DNA of 64,000 nucleotides from Auanema rhodensis (lineage: Eukaryota > Nematoda > Chromadorea > Rhabditida > Rhabditidae). The notes under the pieces are model-generated. The model did not search any database. It was not told the origin of the DNA and saw nothing but the letters and a program-made list of their open reading frames with translations. Position numbers and translations under genes: made by a program. Below, one piece after another: positions 11,935 to 26,500 of the stretch. The stretch covers positions 1,736,001 to 1,800,000 of the forward strand of contig OZ059898.1 of NCBI GenBank assembly GCA_964057225.1, in the 5' to 3' direction. Within the stretch, counting starts at the first letter, position 1. Each line of letters opens with the position of its first letter.

Positions 11935-14742
11935 CTGTGTTATCAGATTTGCGCTAGCTTAAAAATGCACCGAGATATCAACTGATATAAGTTCACACTT
12001 ATATCCTCGATTTTCACCCTGAAGAATTAATTTTTTTGTTGAATAGTATTGTCCATCGTCTTTGCCTTGAAAAAAGGAATCTAAAAACATCTACTTTTTG
12101 CTAAATTATTTTGAAATTTTTCGAAAAAATTTTTGTCAAAATGTTTTTGGAAGCAATGTTGAGTGTACATGGAAACTCAACATACACTAATGCATCATTT
12201 TTCAAACGATCATAACTAATTTTTGTATTAAGCGTTTCTCAATGTCGTATAGTGCATTCGATGCGGATTTTTAAGCTGCGTCGATCTGTGTTATCAGATT
12301 TGCGCTAGCTTAAAAATGCACCGAGATATCAACTGATATAAGTTCACACTTATATCCTCGATTTTCACCCTGAAGAATTAATTTTTTCGTTGAATAACAT
12401 TGTCCATCGTCTTTGCCTTGAAAAAAGGAATCTAAAAACATCTACTTTATGCTAAATTATTTTGAAATTTTTCGAAAAAATTTTTGTCAAAATGTTTTTG
12501 GAAGCAATGTTGAGTGTACATGGAAACTCAACATACACTAATGCATCATTTTTCAAACGATCATAACTAATTTTTGTATTAAGCGTTTCTCAATGTAGTA
12601 TAGTGCATTCGATGCGGATTTTTAAGCTGCGTCGATCTGTGTTATCAGATTTGCGCTAGCTTAAAAATGCACCGAGATATCAACTGATATAAGTTCACAC
12701 TTATATCCTCGATTTTCACCCTGAAGAATTAATTTTTTTGTTGAATAACATTGTCCATCGTCTTTGCCTTGAAAAAAGGAATCTAAAAACATCTACTTTT
12801 TGCTAAATTATTTTGAAATTTTTCGAAAAAATTTTTGTCAAAATGTTTTTGGAAGCAATGTTGAGTGTACATGGAAACTCAACATACACTAATGCATCAT
12901 TTTTCAAACGATCATAACTAATTTTTGTATTAAGCGTTTCTCAATGTAGTATAGTGCATTCGATGCGGATTTTTAAGCTGCGTCGATCTGTGTTATCAGA
13001 TTTGCGCTAGCTTAAAAATGCACCAAGATATCAACTGATATAAGTTCACACTTATATCCTCGATTTTCACCCTGAAGAATTAATTTTTTTGTTGAATAAT
13101 ATTGTCCATCGTCTTTGCCTTGAAAAAAGGAATCTAAAAACATCTACTTTTTGCTAAATTATTTTGAAATTTTTCGAAAAAATTTTTGTCAAAATGTTTT
13201 TGGAAGCAATGTTGAGTGTACATGGAAACTCAACATACACTAATGCATCATTTTTCAAACGATCATAACTAATTTTTGTATTAAGCGTTTCTCAATGTAG
13301 TATAGTGCATTCGATGCGGATTTTTAAGCTGCGTCGATCTGTGTTATCAGATTTGCGCTAGCTTAAAAATGCACCGAGATATCAACTGATATAAGTTCAC
13401 ACTTATATCCTCGATTTTCACCCTGAAGAATTAATTTTTTCGTTGAATAACATTGTCCATCGTCTTTGCCTTGAAAAAAGGAATCTAAAAACATCTACTT
13501 TTTGCTAAATTATTTTGAAATTTTTCGAAAAAATTTTTGTCAAAATGTTTTTGGAAGCAATGTTGAGTGTACATGGAAACTCAACATACACTAATGCATC
13601 ATTTTTCAAACGATCATAACTAATTTTTGTATTAAGCGTTTCTCAATGTAGTATAGTGCATTCGATGCGGATTTTTAAGCTGCGTCGATCTGTGTTATCA
13701 GATTTGCGCTAGCTTAAAAATGCACCGAGATATCAACTGATATAAGTTCACACTTATATCCTCGATTTTCACCCTGAAGAATTAATTTTTTCGTTGAATA
13801 ACATTGTCCATCGTCTTTGCCTTGAAAAAAGAAATCTAAAAACATCTACTTTTTGCTAAATTATTTTGAAATTTTTTGAAAAAATTTTTGTCAAAATGTT
13901 TTTGGAAGCAATGTTGAGTGTACATGGAAACTCAACATACACTAATGCATCATTTTTCAAACGATCATAACTAATTTTTGTATTAAGCGTTTCTCAATGT
14001 AGTATAGTGCATTCGATGCGGATTTTTAAGCTGCGTCGATCTGTGTTATCAGATTTGCGCTAGCTTAAAAATGCACCGAGATATCAACTGATATAAGTTC
14101 ACACTTATATCCTCGATTTTCACCCTGAAGAATTAATTTTTTCGTTGAATAACATTGTCCATCGTCTTTGCCTTGAAAAAAGGAATCTAAAAACATCTAC
14201 TTTTTGCTAAATTATTTTGAAATTTTCTGAAAAAATTTTTGTCAAAATGTTTTTGGAAGCAATGTTGAGTGTACATGGAAACTCAACATACACTAATGCA
14301 TCATTTTTCAAACGATCATAACTAATTTTTGTATTAAGCGTTTCTCAATGTAGTATAGTGCATTCGATGCGGATTTTTAAGCTGCGTCGATCTGTGTTAT
14401 CAGATTTGCGCTAGCTTAAAAATGCACCGAGATATCAACTGATATAAGTTCACACTTATATCCTCGATTTTCACCCTGAAGAATTAATTTTTTTGTTGAA
14501 TAACATTGTCCATCGTCTTTGCCTTGAAAAAAGGAATCTAAAAACATCTACTTTTTGCTAAATTATTTTGAAATTTTTTGAAAAAATTTTTGTCAAAATG
14601 TTTTTGGAAGCAATGTTGAGTGTACATGGAAACTCAACATACACTAATGCATCATTTTTCAAACGATCATAACTAATTTTTGTATTAAGCGTTTCTCAAT
14701 GTAGTATAGTGCATTCGATGCGGATTTTTAAGCTGCGTCGAT
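11935..14742 (+). repeat. Eight-monomer higher-order unit (copies 35-42)
   Basis: Variants in order: 103T+112G/113T+312C; 164A; 103T; 103T+113T (also 38A); consensus; 143A+188T; 187C/188T; 103T+188T. The first six types return in order at 14743-16848. The unit length is 2808 bp. The 112G/113T+312C haplotype, absent from part A, first appears here. Confidence 0.8.
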
Positions 14743-16848
14743 CTGTGTTATCAGATTTGCGCTAGCTTAAAAATGCACCGAGATATCAACTGATATAAGT
14801 TCACACTTATATCCTCGATTTTCACCCTGAAGAATTAATTTTTTTGTTGAATAGTATTGTCCATCGTCTTTGCCTTGAAAAAAGGAATCTAAAAACATCT
14901 ACTTTTTGCTAAATTATTTTGAAATTTTTCGAAAAAATTTTTGTCAAAATGTTTTTGGAAGCAATGTTGAGTGTACATGGAAACTCAACATACACTAATG
15001 CATCATTTTTCAAACGATCATAACTAATTTTTGTATTAAGCGTTTCTCAATGTCGTATAGTGCATTCGATGCGGATTTTTAAGCTGCGTCGATCTGTGTT
15101 ATCAGATTTGCGCTAGCTTAAAAATGCACCGAGATATCAACTGATATAAGTTCACACTTATATCCTCGATTTTCACCCTGAAGAATTAATTTTTTCGTTG
15201 AATAACATTGTCCATCGTCTTTGCCTTGAAAAAAGGAATCTAAAAACATCTACTTTATGCTAAATTATTTTGAAATTTTTCGAAAAAATTTTTGTCAAAA
15301 TGTTTTTGGAAGCAATGTTGAGTGTACATGGAAACTCAACATACACTAATGCATCATTTTTCAAACGATCATAACTAATTTTTGTATTAAGCGTTTCTCA
15401 ATGTAGTATAGTGCATTCGATGCGGATTTTTAAGCTGCGTCGATCTGTGTTATCAGATTTGCGCTAGCTTAAAAATGCACCGAGATATCAACTGATATAA
15501 GTTCACACTTATATCCTCGATTTTCACCCTGAAGAATTAATTTTTTTGTTGAATAACATTGTCCATCGTCTTTGCCTTGAAAAAAGGAATCTAAAAACAT
15601 CTACTTTTTGCTAAATTATTTTGAAATTTTTCGAAAAAATTTTTGTCAAAATGTTTTTGGAAGCAATGTTGAGTGTACATGGAAACTCAACATACACTAA
15701 TGCATCATTTTTCAAACGATCATAACTAATTTTTGTATTAAGCGTTTCTCAATGTAGTATAGTGCATTCGATGCGGATTTTTAAGCTGCGTCGATCTGTG
15801 TTATCAGATTTGCGCTAGCTTAAAAATGCACCGAGATATCAACTGATATAAGTTCACACTTATATCCTCGATTTTCACCCTGAAGAATTAATTTTTTTGT
15901 TGAATAATATTGTCCATCGTCTTTGCCTTGAAAAAAGGAATCTAAAAACATCTACTTTTTGCTAAATTATTTTGAAATTTTTCGAAAAAATTTTTGTCAA
16001 AATGTTTTTGGAAGCAATGTTGAGTGTACATGGAAACTCAACATACACTAATGCATCATTTTTCAAACGATCATAACTAATTTTTGTATTAAGCGTTTCT
16101 CAATGTAGTATAGTGCATTCGATGCGGATTTTTAAGCTGCGTCGATCTGTGTTATCAGATTTGCGCTAGCTTAAAAATGCACCGAGATATCAACTGATAT
16201 AAGTTCACACTTATATCCTCGATTTTCACCCTGAAGAATTAATTTTTTCGTTGAATAACATTGTCCATCGTCTTTGCCTTGAAAAAAGGAATCTAAAAAC
16301 ATCTACTTTTTGCTAAATTATTTTGAAATTTTTCGAAAAAATTTTTGTCAAAATGTTTTTGGAAGCAATGTTGAGTGTACATGGAAACTCAACATACACT
16401 AATGCATCATTTTTCAAACGATCATAACTAATTTTTGTATTAAGCGTTTCTCAATGTAGTATAGTGCATTCGATGCGGATTTTTAAGCTGCGTCGATCTG
16501 TGTTATCAGATTTGCGCTAGCTTAAAAATGCACCGAGATATCAACTGATATAAGTTCACACTTATATCCTCGATTTTCACCCTGAAGAATTAATTTTTTC
16601 GTTGAATAACATTGTCCATCGTCTTTGCCTTGAAAAAAGAAATCTAAAAACATCTACTTTTTGCTAAATTATTTTGAAATTTTTTGAAAAAATTTTTGTC
16701 AAAATGTTTTTGGAAGCAATGTTGAGTGTACATGGAAACTCAACATACACTAATGCATCATTTTTCAAACGATCATAACTAATTTTTGTATTAAGCGTTT
16801 CTCAATGTAGTATAGTGCATTCGATGCGGATTTTTAAGCTGCGTCGAT
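14743..16848 (+). repeat. Six-monomer version of the preceding unit (copies 43-48)
   Basis: Repeats the first six types of 11935-14742, including the rare 164A (copies 36 and 44) and 143A+188T (copies 40 and 48). Two monomers of the eight are missing: the next copy, at 16849, is again the 112G/113T+312C type that starts the unit. This is the signature of an unequal exchange of whole monomers. Confidence 0.8.
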
Positions 16849-19305
16849 CTGTGTTATCAGATTTGCGCTAGCTTAAAAATGCACCGAGATATCAACTGAT
16901 ATAAGTTCACACTTATATCCTCGATTTTCACCCTGAAGAATTAATTTTTTTGTTGAATAGTATTGTCCATCGTCTTTGCCTTGAAAAAAGGAATCTAAAA
17001 ACATCTACTTTTTGCTAAATTATTTTGAAATTTTTCGAAAAAATTTTTGTCAAAATGTTTTTGGAAGCAATGTTGAGTGTACATGGAAACTCAACATACA
17101 CTAATGCATCATTTTTCAAACGATCATAACTAATTTTTGTATTAAGCGTTTCTCAATGTCGTATAGTGCATTCGATGCGGATTTTTAAGCTGCGTCGATC
17201 TGTGTTATCAGATTTGCGCTAGCTTAAAAATGCACCGAGATATCAACTGATATAAGTTCACACTTATATCCTTGATTTTCACCCTGAAGAATTAATTTTT
17301 TCGTTGAATAACATTGTCCATCGTTTTTGCCTTGAAAAAAGGAATCTAAAAACATCTACTTTTTGCTAAATTATTTTGAAATTTTTCGAAAAAATTTTTG
17401 TCAAAATGTTTTTGGAAGCAATGTTGAGTGTACATGGAAACTCAACATACACTAATGCATCATTTTTCAAACGATCATAACTAATTTTTGTATTAAGCGT
17501 TTCTCAATGTCGTATAGTGCATTCGATGCGGATTTTTAAGCTGCGTCGATCTGTGTTATCAGATTTGCGCTAGCTTAAAAATGCACCGAGATATCAACTG
17601 ATATAAGTTCACACTTATATCCTCGATTTTCACCCTGAAGAATTAATTTTTTCGTTGAATAGTATTGTCCATCGTCTTTGCCTTGAAAAAAGGAATCTAA
17701 AAACATCTACTTTTTGCTAAATTATTTTGAAATTTTTCGAAAAAATTTTTGTCAAAATGTTTTTGGAAGCAATGTTGAGTGTACATGGAAACTCAACATA
17801 CACTAATGCATCATTTTTCAAACGATCATAACTAATTTTTGTATTAAGCGTTTCTCAATGTCGTATAGTGCATTCGATGCGGATTTTTAAGCTGCGTCGA
17901 TCTGTGTTATCAGATTTGCGCTAGCTTAAAAATGCACCGAGATATCAACTGATATAAGTTCACACTTATATCCTCGATTTTCACCCTGAAGATTTAATTT
18001 TTTCGTTGAATAACATTGTCCATCGTCTTTGCCTTGGAAAATGGAATCTAAAAACATCTACTTTTTGCTAAATTATTTTGAAATTTTTCGAAAAAATTTT
18101 TGTCAAAATGTTTTTGGAAGCAATGTTGAGTGTACATGGAAACTCAACATACACTAATGCATCATTTTTCAAACGATCATAACTAATTTTTGTATTAAGC
18201 GTTTCTCAATGTAGTATAGTGCATTCGATGCGGATTTTTAAGCTGCGTCGATCTGTGTTATCAGATTTGCGCTAGCTTAAAAATGCACCGAGATATCAAC
18301 TGATATAAGTTCACACTTATATCCTCGATTTTCACCCTGAAGAATTAATTTTTTCGTTGAATAGTATTGTCCATCGTCTTTGCCTTGAAAAAAGGAATCT
18401 AAAAACATCTACTTTTTGCTAAATTATTTTGAAATTTTTCGAAAAAATTTTTGTCAAAATGTTTTTGGAAGCAATGTTGAGTGTACATGGAAACTCAACA
18501 TACACTAATGCATCATTTTTCAAACGATCATAACTAATTTTTGTATTAAGCGTTTCTCAATGTAGTATAGTGCATTCGATGCGGATTTTTAAGCTGCGTC
18601 GATCTGTGTTATCAGATTTGCGCTAGCTTAAAAATGCACCGAGATATCAACTGATATAAGTTCACACTTATATCCTCGATTTTCACCCTGAAGAATTAAT
18701 TTTTTCGTTGAATAACATTGTCCATCGTCTTTGCCTTGAAAAAAGGAATCTAAAAACATCTACTTTTTGCTAAATTATTTTGAAATTTTTTGAAAAAATT
18801 TTTGTCAAAATGTTTTTGGAAGCAATGTTGAGTGTACATGGAAACTCAACATACACTAATGCATCATTTTTCAAACGATCATAACTAATTTTTGTATTAA
18901 GCGTTTCTCAATGTAGTATAGTGCATTCGATGCGGATTTTCAAGCTGCGTCGATCTGTGTTATCAGATTTGCGCTAGCTTAAAAATGCACCGAGATATCA
19001 ACTGATATAAGTTCACACTTATATCCTCGATTTTCACCCTGAAGAATTAATTTTTTCGTTGAATAGTATTGTCCATCGTCTTTGCCTTGAAAAAAGGAAT
19101 CTAAAAACATCTACTTTTTGCTAAATTATTTTGAAATTTTTCGAAAAAATTTTTGTCAAAATGTTTTTGGAAGCAATGTTGAGTGTACATGGAAACTCAA
19201 CATACACTAATGCATCATTTTTCAAACGATCATAACTAATTTTTGTATTAAGCGTTTCTCAATGTCGTATAGTGCATTCGATGCGGATTTTTAAGCTGCG
19301 TCGAT
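16849..19305 (+). repeat. Part B block rich in 112G/113T and 312C (copies 49-55)
   Basis: Types in order: 103T+112G/113T+312C; 74T+126T+312C; 112G/113T+312C; 92T+136G+141T; 112G/113T without 312C; 188T+338C; 112G/113T+312C. The same rare types (74T+126T, 92T+136G+141T, 188T+338C) come back in the same order, but expanded, at 24220-28782. Confidence 0.75.
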
Positions 19306-22300
19306 CTGTGTTATCAGATTTGCGCTAGCTTAAAAATGCACCGAGATATCAACTGATATAAGTTCACACTTATATCCTCGATTTTCACCCTGAAGAATTA
19401 ATTTTTTTGTTGAATAACATTGTCCATCGTCTTTGCCTTGAAAAAAGGAATCTAAAAACATCTACTTTTTGCTAAATTATTTTGAAATTTTTCGAAAAAA
19501 TTTTTGTCAAAATGTTTTTGGAAGCAATGTTGAGTGTACATGGAAACTCAACATACACTAATGCATCATTTTTCAAACGATCATAACTAATTTTTGTATT
19601 AAGCGTTTCTCAATGTAGTATAGTGCATTCGATGCGGATTATTAAGCTGCGTCGATCTGTGTTATCAGATTTGCGCTAGCTTAAAAATGCACCGAGATAT
19701 CAACTGATATAAGTTCACACTTATATCCTCGATTTTCACCCTGAAGAATTAATTTTTTTGTTGAATAACATTGTCCATCGCCTTTGCCTTGAAAAAAGGA
19801 ATCTAAAAACATCTACTTTTTGCTAAATTATTTTGAAATTTTTCGAAAAAATTTTTGTCAAAATGTTTTTGGAAGCAATGTTGAGTGTACATGGAAACTC
19901 AACATACACTAATGCATCATTTTTCAAACGATCATAACTAATTTTTGTATTAAGCGTTTCTCAATGTAGTATAGTGCATTCGATGCGGATTTTTAAGCTG
20001 CGTCGATCTGTGTTATCAGATTTGCGCTAGCTTAAAAATGCACCGAGATATCAACTGATATAAGTTCACACTTATATCCTCGATTTTCACCCTGAAGAAT
20101 TAATTTTTTTGTTGAATAACATTGTCCATCGTCTTTGCCTTGAAAAAAGGAATCTAAAAACATCTACTTTTTGCTAAATTATTTTGAAATTTTTCGAAAA
20201 AATTTTTGTCAAAATGTTTTTGGAAGCAATGTTGAGTGTACATGGAAACTCAACATACACTAATGCATCATTTTTCAAACGATCATAACTAATTTTTGTA
20301 TTAAGCGTTTCTCAATGTAGTATAGTGCATTCGATGCGGATTTTTAAGCTGCGTCGATCTGTGTTATCAGATTTGCGCTAGCTTAAAAATGCACCGAGAT
20401 ATCAACTGATATAAGTTCACACTTATATCCTCGATTTTCACCCTGAAGAATTAATTTTTTTGTTGAATAATATTGTCCATCGTTTTTGCCTTGAAAAAAG
20501 GAATCTAGAAACATCTACTTTTTGCTAAATTATTTTGAAAGTTTTCGAAAAAATTTTTGTCAAAATGTTTTTGGAAGCAATGTTGAGTGTACATGGAAAC
20601 TCAACATACACTAATGCATCATTTTTCAAACGATCATAACTAATTTTTGTATTAAGCGTTTCTCAATGTAGTATAGTGCATTCGATGCGGATTTTTAAGC
20701 TGCGTCGATCTGTGTTATCAGATTTGCGCTAGCTTAAAAATGCACCGAGATATCAACTGATATAAGTTCACACTTATATCCTCGATTTTCACCCTGAAGA
20801 ATTAATTTTTTTGTTGAATAACATTGTCCATCGCCTTTGCCTTGAAAAAAGGAATCTAAAAACATCTACTTTTTGCTAAATTATTTTGAAATTTTTCGAA
20901 AAAATTTTTGTCAAAATGTTTTTGGAAGCAATGTTGAGTGTACATGGAAACTCAACATACACTAATGCATCATTTTTCAAACGATCATAACTAATTTTTG
21001 TATTAAGCGTTTCTCAATGTAGTATAGTGCATTCGATGCGGATTTTTAAGCTGCGTCGATCTGTGTTATCAGATTTGCGCTAGCTTAAAAATGCACCGAG
21101 ATATCAACTGATATAAGTTCACACTTATATCCTCGATTTTCACCCTGAAGAATTAATTTTTTTGTTGAATAACATTGTCCATCGTCTTTGCCTTGAAAAA
21201 AGGAATCTAAAAACATCTACTTTTTGCTAAATTATTTTGAAATTTTTCGAAAAAATTTTTGTCAAAATGTTTTTGGAAGCAATGTTGAGTGTACATGGAA
21301 ACTCAACATACACTAATGCATCATTTTTCAAACGATCATAACTAATTTTTGTATTAAGCGTTTCTCAATGTAGTATAGTGCATTCGATGCGGATTTTTAA
21401 GCTGCGTCGATCTGTGTTATCAGATTTGCGCTAGCTTAAAAATGCACCGAGATATCAACTGATATAAGTTCACACTTATATCCTCGATTTTCACCCTGAA
21501 GAATTAATTTTTTCGTTGAATAACATTGTCCATCGTCTTTGCCTTGAAAAAAGGAATCTAAAAACATCTACTTTTTGCTAAATTATTTTGAAATTTTTCG
21601 AAAAAATTTTTGTCAAAATGTTTTTGGAAGCAATGTTGAGTGTACATGGAAACTCAACATACACTAATGCATCATTTTTCAAACGATCATAACTAATTTT
21701 TGTATTAAGCGTTTCTCAATGTAGTATAGTGCATTCGATGCGGATTTTTAAGCTGCGTCGATCTGTGTTATCAGATTTGCGCTAGCTTAAAAATGCACCG
21801 AGATATCAACTGATATAAGTTCACACTTATATCCTCGATTTTCACCCTGAAGAATTAATTTTTTTGTTGAATAACATTGTCCATCGCCTTTGCCTTGAAA
21901 AAAGGAATCTAAAAACATCTACTTTTTGCTAAATTATTTTGAAATTTTTCGAAAAAATTTTTGTCAAAATGTTTTTGGAAGCAATGTTGAGTGTACATGG
22001 AAACTCAACATACACTAATGCATCATTTTTCAAACGATCATAACTAATTTTTGTATTAAGCGTTTCTCAATGTAGTATAGTGCATTCGATGCGGATTTTT
22101 AAGCTGCGTCGATCTGTGTTATCAGATTTGCGCTAGCTTAAAAATGCACCGAGATATCAACTGATATAAGTTCACACTTATATCCTCGATTTTCACCCTG
22201 AAGAATTAATTTTTTTGTTGAATAACATTGTCCATCGCCTTTGCCTTGAAAAAAGGAATCTAAAAACATCTACTTTTTGCTAAATTATTTTGAAATTTTT

Positions 22301-23517
22301 CGAAAAAATTTTTGTCAAAATGTTTTTGGAAGCAATGTTGAGTGTACATGGAAACTCAACATACACTAATGCATCATTTTTCAAACGATCATAACTAATT
22401 TTTGTATTAAGCGTTTCTCAATGTAGTATAGTGCATTCGATGCGGATTTTTAAGCTGCGTCGATCTGTGTTATCAGATTTGCGCTAGCTTAAAAATGCAC
22501 CGAGATATCAACTGATATAAGTTCACACTTATATCCTCGATTTTCACCCTGAAGAATTAATTTTTTTGTTGAATAACATTGTCCATCGTCTTTGCCTTGA
22601 AAAAAGGAATCTAAAAACATCTACTTTTTGCTAAATTATTTTGAAATTTTTCGAAAAAATTTTTGTCAAAATGTTTTTGGAAGCAATGTTGAGTGTACAT
22701 GGAAACTCAACATACACTAATGCATCATTTTTCAAACGATCATAACTAATTTTTGTATTAAGCGTTTCTCAATGTAGTATAGTGCATTCGATGCGGATTT
22801 TTAAGCTGCGTCGATCTGTGTTATCAGATTTGCGCTAGCTTAAAAATGCACCGAGATATCAACTGATATAAGTTCACACTTATATCCTCGATTTTCACCC
22901 TGAAGAATTAATTTTTTTGTTGAATAATATTGTCCATCGTCTTTGCCTTGAAAAAAGGAATCTAAAAACATCTACTTTTTGCTAAATTATTTTGAAATTT
23001 TTCGAAAAAATTTTTGTCAAAATGTTTTTGGAAGCAATGTTGAGTGTACATGGAAACTCAACATACACTAATGCATCATTTTTCAAACGATCATAACTAA
23101 TTTTTGTATTAAGCGTTTCTCAATGTAGTATAGTGCATTCGATGCGGATTTTTAAGCTGCGTCGATCTGTGTTATCAGATTTGCGCTAGCTTAAAAATGC
23201 ACCGAGATATCAACTGATATAAGTTCACACTTATATCCTCGATTTTCACCCTGAAGAATTAATTTTTTTGTTGAATAATATTGTCCATCGTCTTTGCCTT
23301 GAAAAAAGGAATCTAAAAACATCTACTTTTTGCTAAATTATTTTGAAATTTTTCGAAAAAATTTTTGTCAAAATGTTTTTGGAAGCAATGTTGAGTGTAC
23401 ATGGAAACTCAACATACACTAATGCATCATTTTTCAAACGATCATAACTAATTTTTGTATTAAGCGTTTCTCAATGTAGTATAGTGCATTCGATGCGGAT
23501 TTTTAAGCTGCGTCGAT
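19306..23517 (+). repeat. Block with 103T and 125C monomers (copies 56-67)
   Basis: Almost all copies carry 103T; copies 57, 60, 63 and 64 also carry 125C; copies 59, 66 and 67 carry 113T. A three-monomer order (125C, plain 103T, 113T) occurs at 19657-20709 and again at 22114-23166. Copy 59 (20359) has the unusual combination 126T+150G+183G, seen elsewhere only in copy 83 at 28783. Copy 56 has the single change 336A. Confidence 0.7.
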
Positions 23518-26500
23518 CTGTGTTATCAGATTTGCGCTAGCTTAAAAATGCACCGAGATATCAACTGATATAAGTTCACACTTATATCCTCGATTTTCAC
23601 CCTGAAGAATTAATTTTTTCGTTGAATAACATTGTCCATCGTCTTTGCCTTGAAAAAAGGAATCTAAAAACATCTACTTTTTGCTAAATTATTTTGAAAT
23701 TTTTCGAAAAAATTTTTGTCAAAATGTTTTTGGAAGCAATGTTGAGTGTACATGGAAACTCAACATACACTAATGCATCATTTTTCAAACGATCATAACT
23801 AATTTTTGTATTAAGCGTTTCTCAATGTAGTATAGTGCATTCGATGCGGATTTTTAAGCTGCGTCGATCTGTGTTATCAGATTTGCGCTAGCTTAAAAAT
23901 GCACCGAGATATCAACTGATATAAGTTCACACTTATATCCTCGATTTTCACCCTGAAGAATTAATTTTTTCGTTGAATAACATTGTCCATCGTCTTTGCC
24001 TTGAAAAAAGAAATCTAAAAACATCTACTTTTTGCTAAATTATTTTGAAATTTTTTGAAAAAATTTTTGTCAAAATGTTTTTGGAAGCAATGTTGAGTGT
24101 ACATGGAAACTCAACATACACTAATGCATCATTTTTCAAACGATCATAACTAATTTTTGTATTAAGCGTTTCTCAATGTAGTATAGTGCATTCGATGCGG
24201 ATTTTTAAGCTGCGTCGATCTGTGTTATCAGATTTGCGCTAGCTTAAAAATGCACCGAGATATCAACTGATATAAGTTCACACTTATATCCTCGATTTTC
24301 ACCCTGAAGAATTAATTTTTTTGTTGAATAGTATTGTCCATCGTCTTTGCCTTGAAAAAAGGAATCTAAAAACATCTACTTTTTGCTAAATTATTTTGAA
24401 ATTTTTCGAAAAAATTTTTGTCAAAATGTTTTTGGAAGCAATGTTGAGTGTACATGGAAACTCAACATACACTAATGCATCATTTTTCAAACGATCATAA
24501 CTAATTTTTGTATTAAGCGTTTCTCAATGTCGTATAGTGCATTCGATGCGGATTTTTAAGCTGCGTCGATCTGTGTTATCAGATTTGCGCTAGCTTAAAA
24601 ATGCACCGAGATATCAACTGATATAAGTTCACACTTATATCCTTGATTTTCACCCTGAAGAATTAATTTTTTCGTTGAATAACATTGTCCATCGTTTTTG
24701 CCTTGAAAAAAGGAATCTAAAAACATCTACTTTTTGCTAAATTATTTTGAAATTTTTCGAAAAAATTTTTGTCAAAATGTTTTTGGAAGCAATGTTGAGT
24801 GTACATGGAAACTCAACATACACTAATGCATCATTTTTCAAACGATCATAACTAATTTTTGTATTAAGCGTTTCTCAATGTAGTATAGTGCATTCGATGC
24901 GGATTTTTAAGCTGCGTCGATCTGTGTTATCAGATTTGCGCTAGCTTAAAAATGCACCGAGATATCAACTGATATAAGTTCACACTTATATCCTCGATTT
25001 TCACCCTGAAGAATTAATTTTTTCGTTGAATAACATTGTCCATCGCTTTTGCCTTGAAAAAAGGAATCTAAAAACATCTACTTTCTGCTAAATTATTTTG
25101 AAATTTTTCGAAAAAATTTTTGTCAAAATGTTTTTGGAAGCAATGTTGAGTGTACATGGAAACTCAACATACACTAATGCATCATTTTTCAAACGATCAT
25201 AACTAATTTTTGTATTAAGCGTTTCTCAATGTCGTATAGTGCATTCGATGCGGATTTTTAAGCTGCGTCGATCTGTGTTATCAGATTTGCGCTAGCTTAA
25301 AAATGCACCGAGATATCAACTGATATAAGTTCACACTTATATCCTTGATTTTCACCCTGAAGAATTAATTTTTTCGTTGAATAACATTGTCCATCGTTTT
25401 TGCCTTGAAAAAAGGAATCTAAAAACATCTACTTTTTGCTAAATTATTTTGAAATTTTTCGAAAAAATTTTTGTCAAAATGTTTTTGGAAGCAATGTTGA
25501 GTGTACATGGAAACTCAACATACACTAATGCATCATTTTTCAAACGATCATAACTAATTTTTGTATTAAGCGTTTCTCAATGTCGTATAGTGCATTCGAT
25601 GCGGATTTTTAAGCTGCGTCGATCTGTGTTATCAGATTTGCGCTAGCTTAAAAATGCACCGAGATATCAACTGATATAAGTTCACACTTATATCCTCGAT
25701 TTTCACCCTGAAGAATTAATTTTTTCGTTGAATAGTATTGTCCATCGTCTTTGCCTTGAAAAAAGGAATCTAAAAACATCTACTTTTTGCTAAATTATTT
25801 TGAAATTTTTCGAAAAAATTTTTGTCAAAATGTTTTTGGAAGCAATGTTGAGTGTACATGGAAACTCAACATACACTAATGCATCATTTTTCAAACGATC
25901 ATAACTAATTTTTGTATTAAGCGTTTCTCAATGTCGTATAGTGCATTCGATGCGGATTTTTAAGCTGCGTCGATCTGTGTTATCAGATTTGCGCTAGCTT
26001 AAAAATGCACCGAGATATCAACTGATATAAGTTCACACTTATATCCTCGATTTTCACCCTGAAGATTTAATTTTTTCGTTGAATAACATTGTCCATCGTC
26101 TTTGCCTTGGAAAATGGAATCTAAAAACATCTACTTTTTGCTAAATTATTTTGAAATTTTTCGAAAAAATTTTTGTCAAAATGTTTTTGGAAGCAATGTT
26201 GAGTGTACATGGAAACTCAACATACACTAATGCATCATTTTTCAAACGATCATAACTAATTTTTGTATTAAGCGTTTCTCAATGTAGTATAGTGCATTCG
26301 ATGCGGATTTTTAAGCTGCGTCGATCTGTGTTATCAGATTTGCGCTAGCTTAAAAATGCACCGAGATATCAACTGATATAAGTTCACACTTATATCCTCG
26401 ATTTTCACCCTGAAGAATTAATTTTTTCGTTGAATAGTATTGTCCATCGTCTTTGCCTTGAAAAAAGGAATCTAAAAACATCTACTTTTTGCTAAATTAT

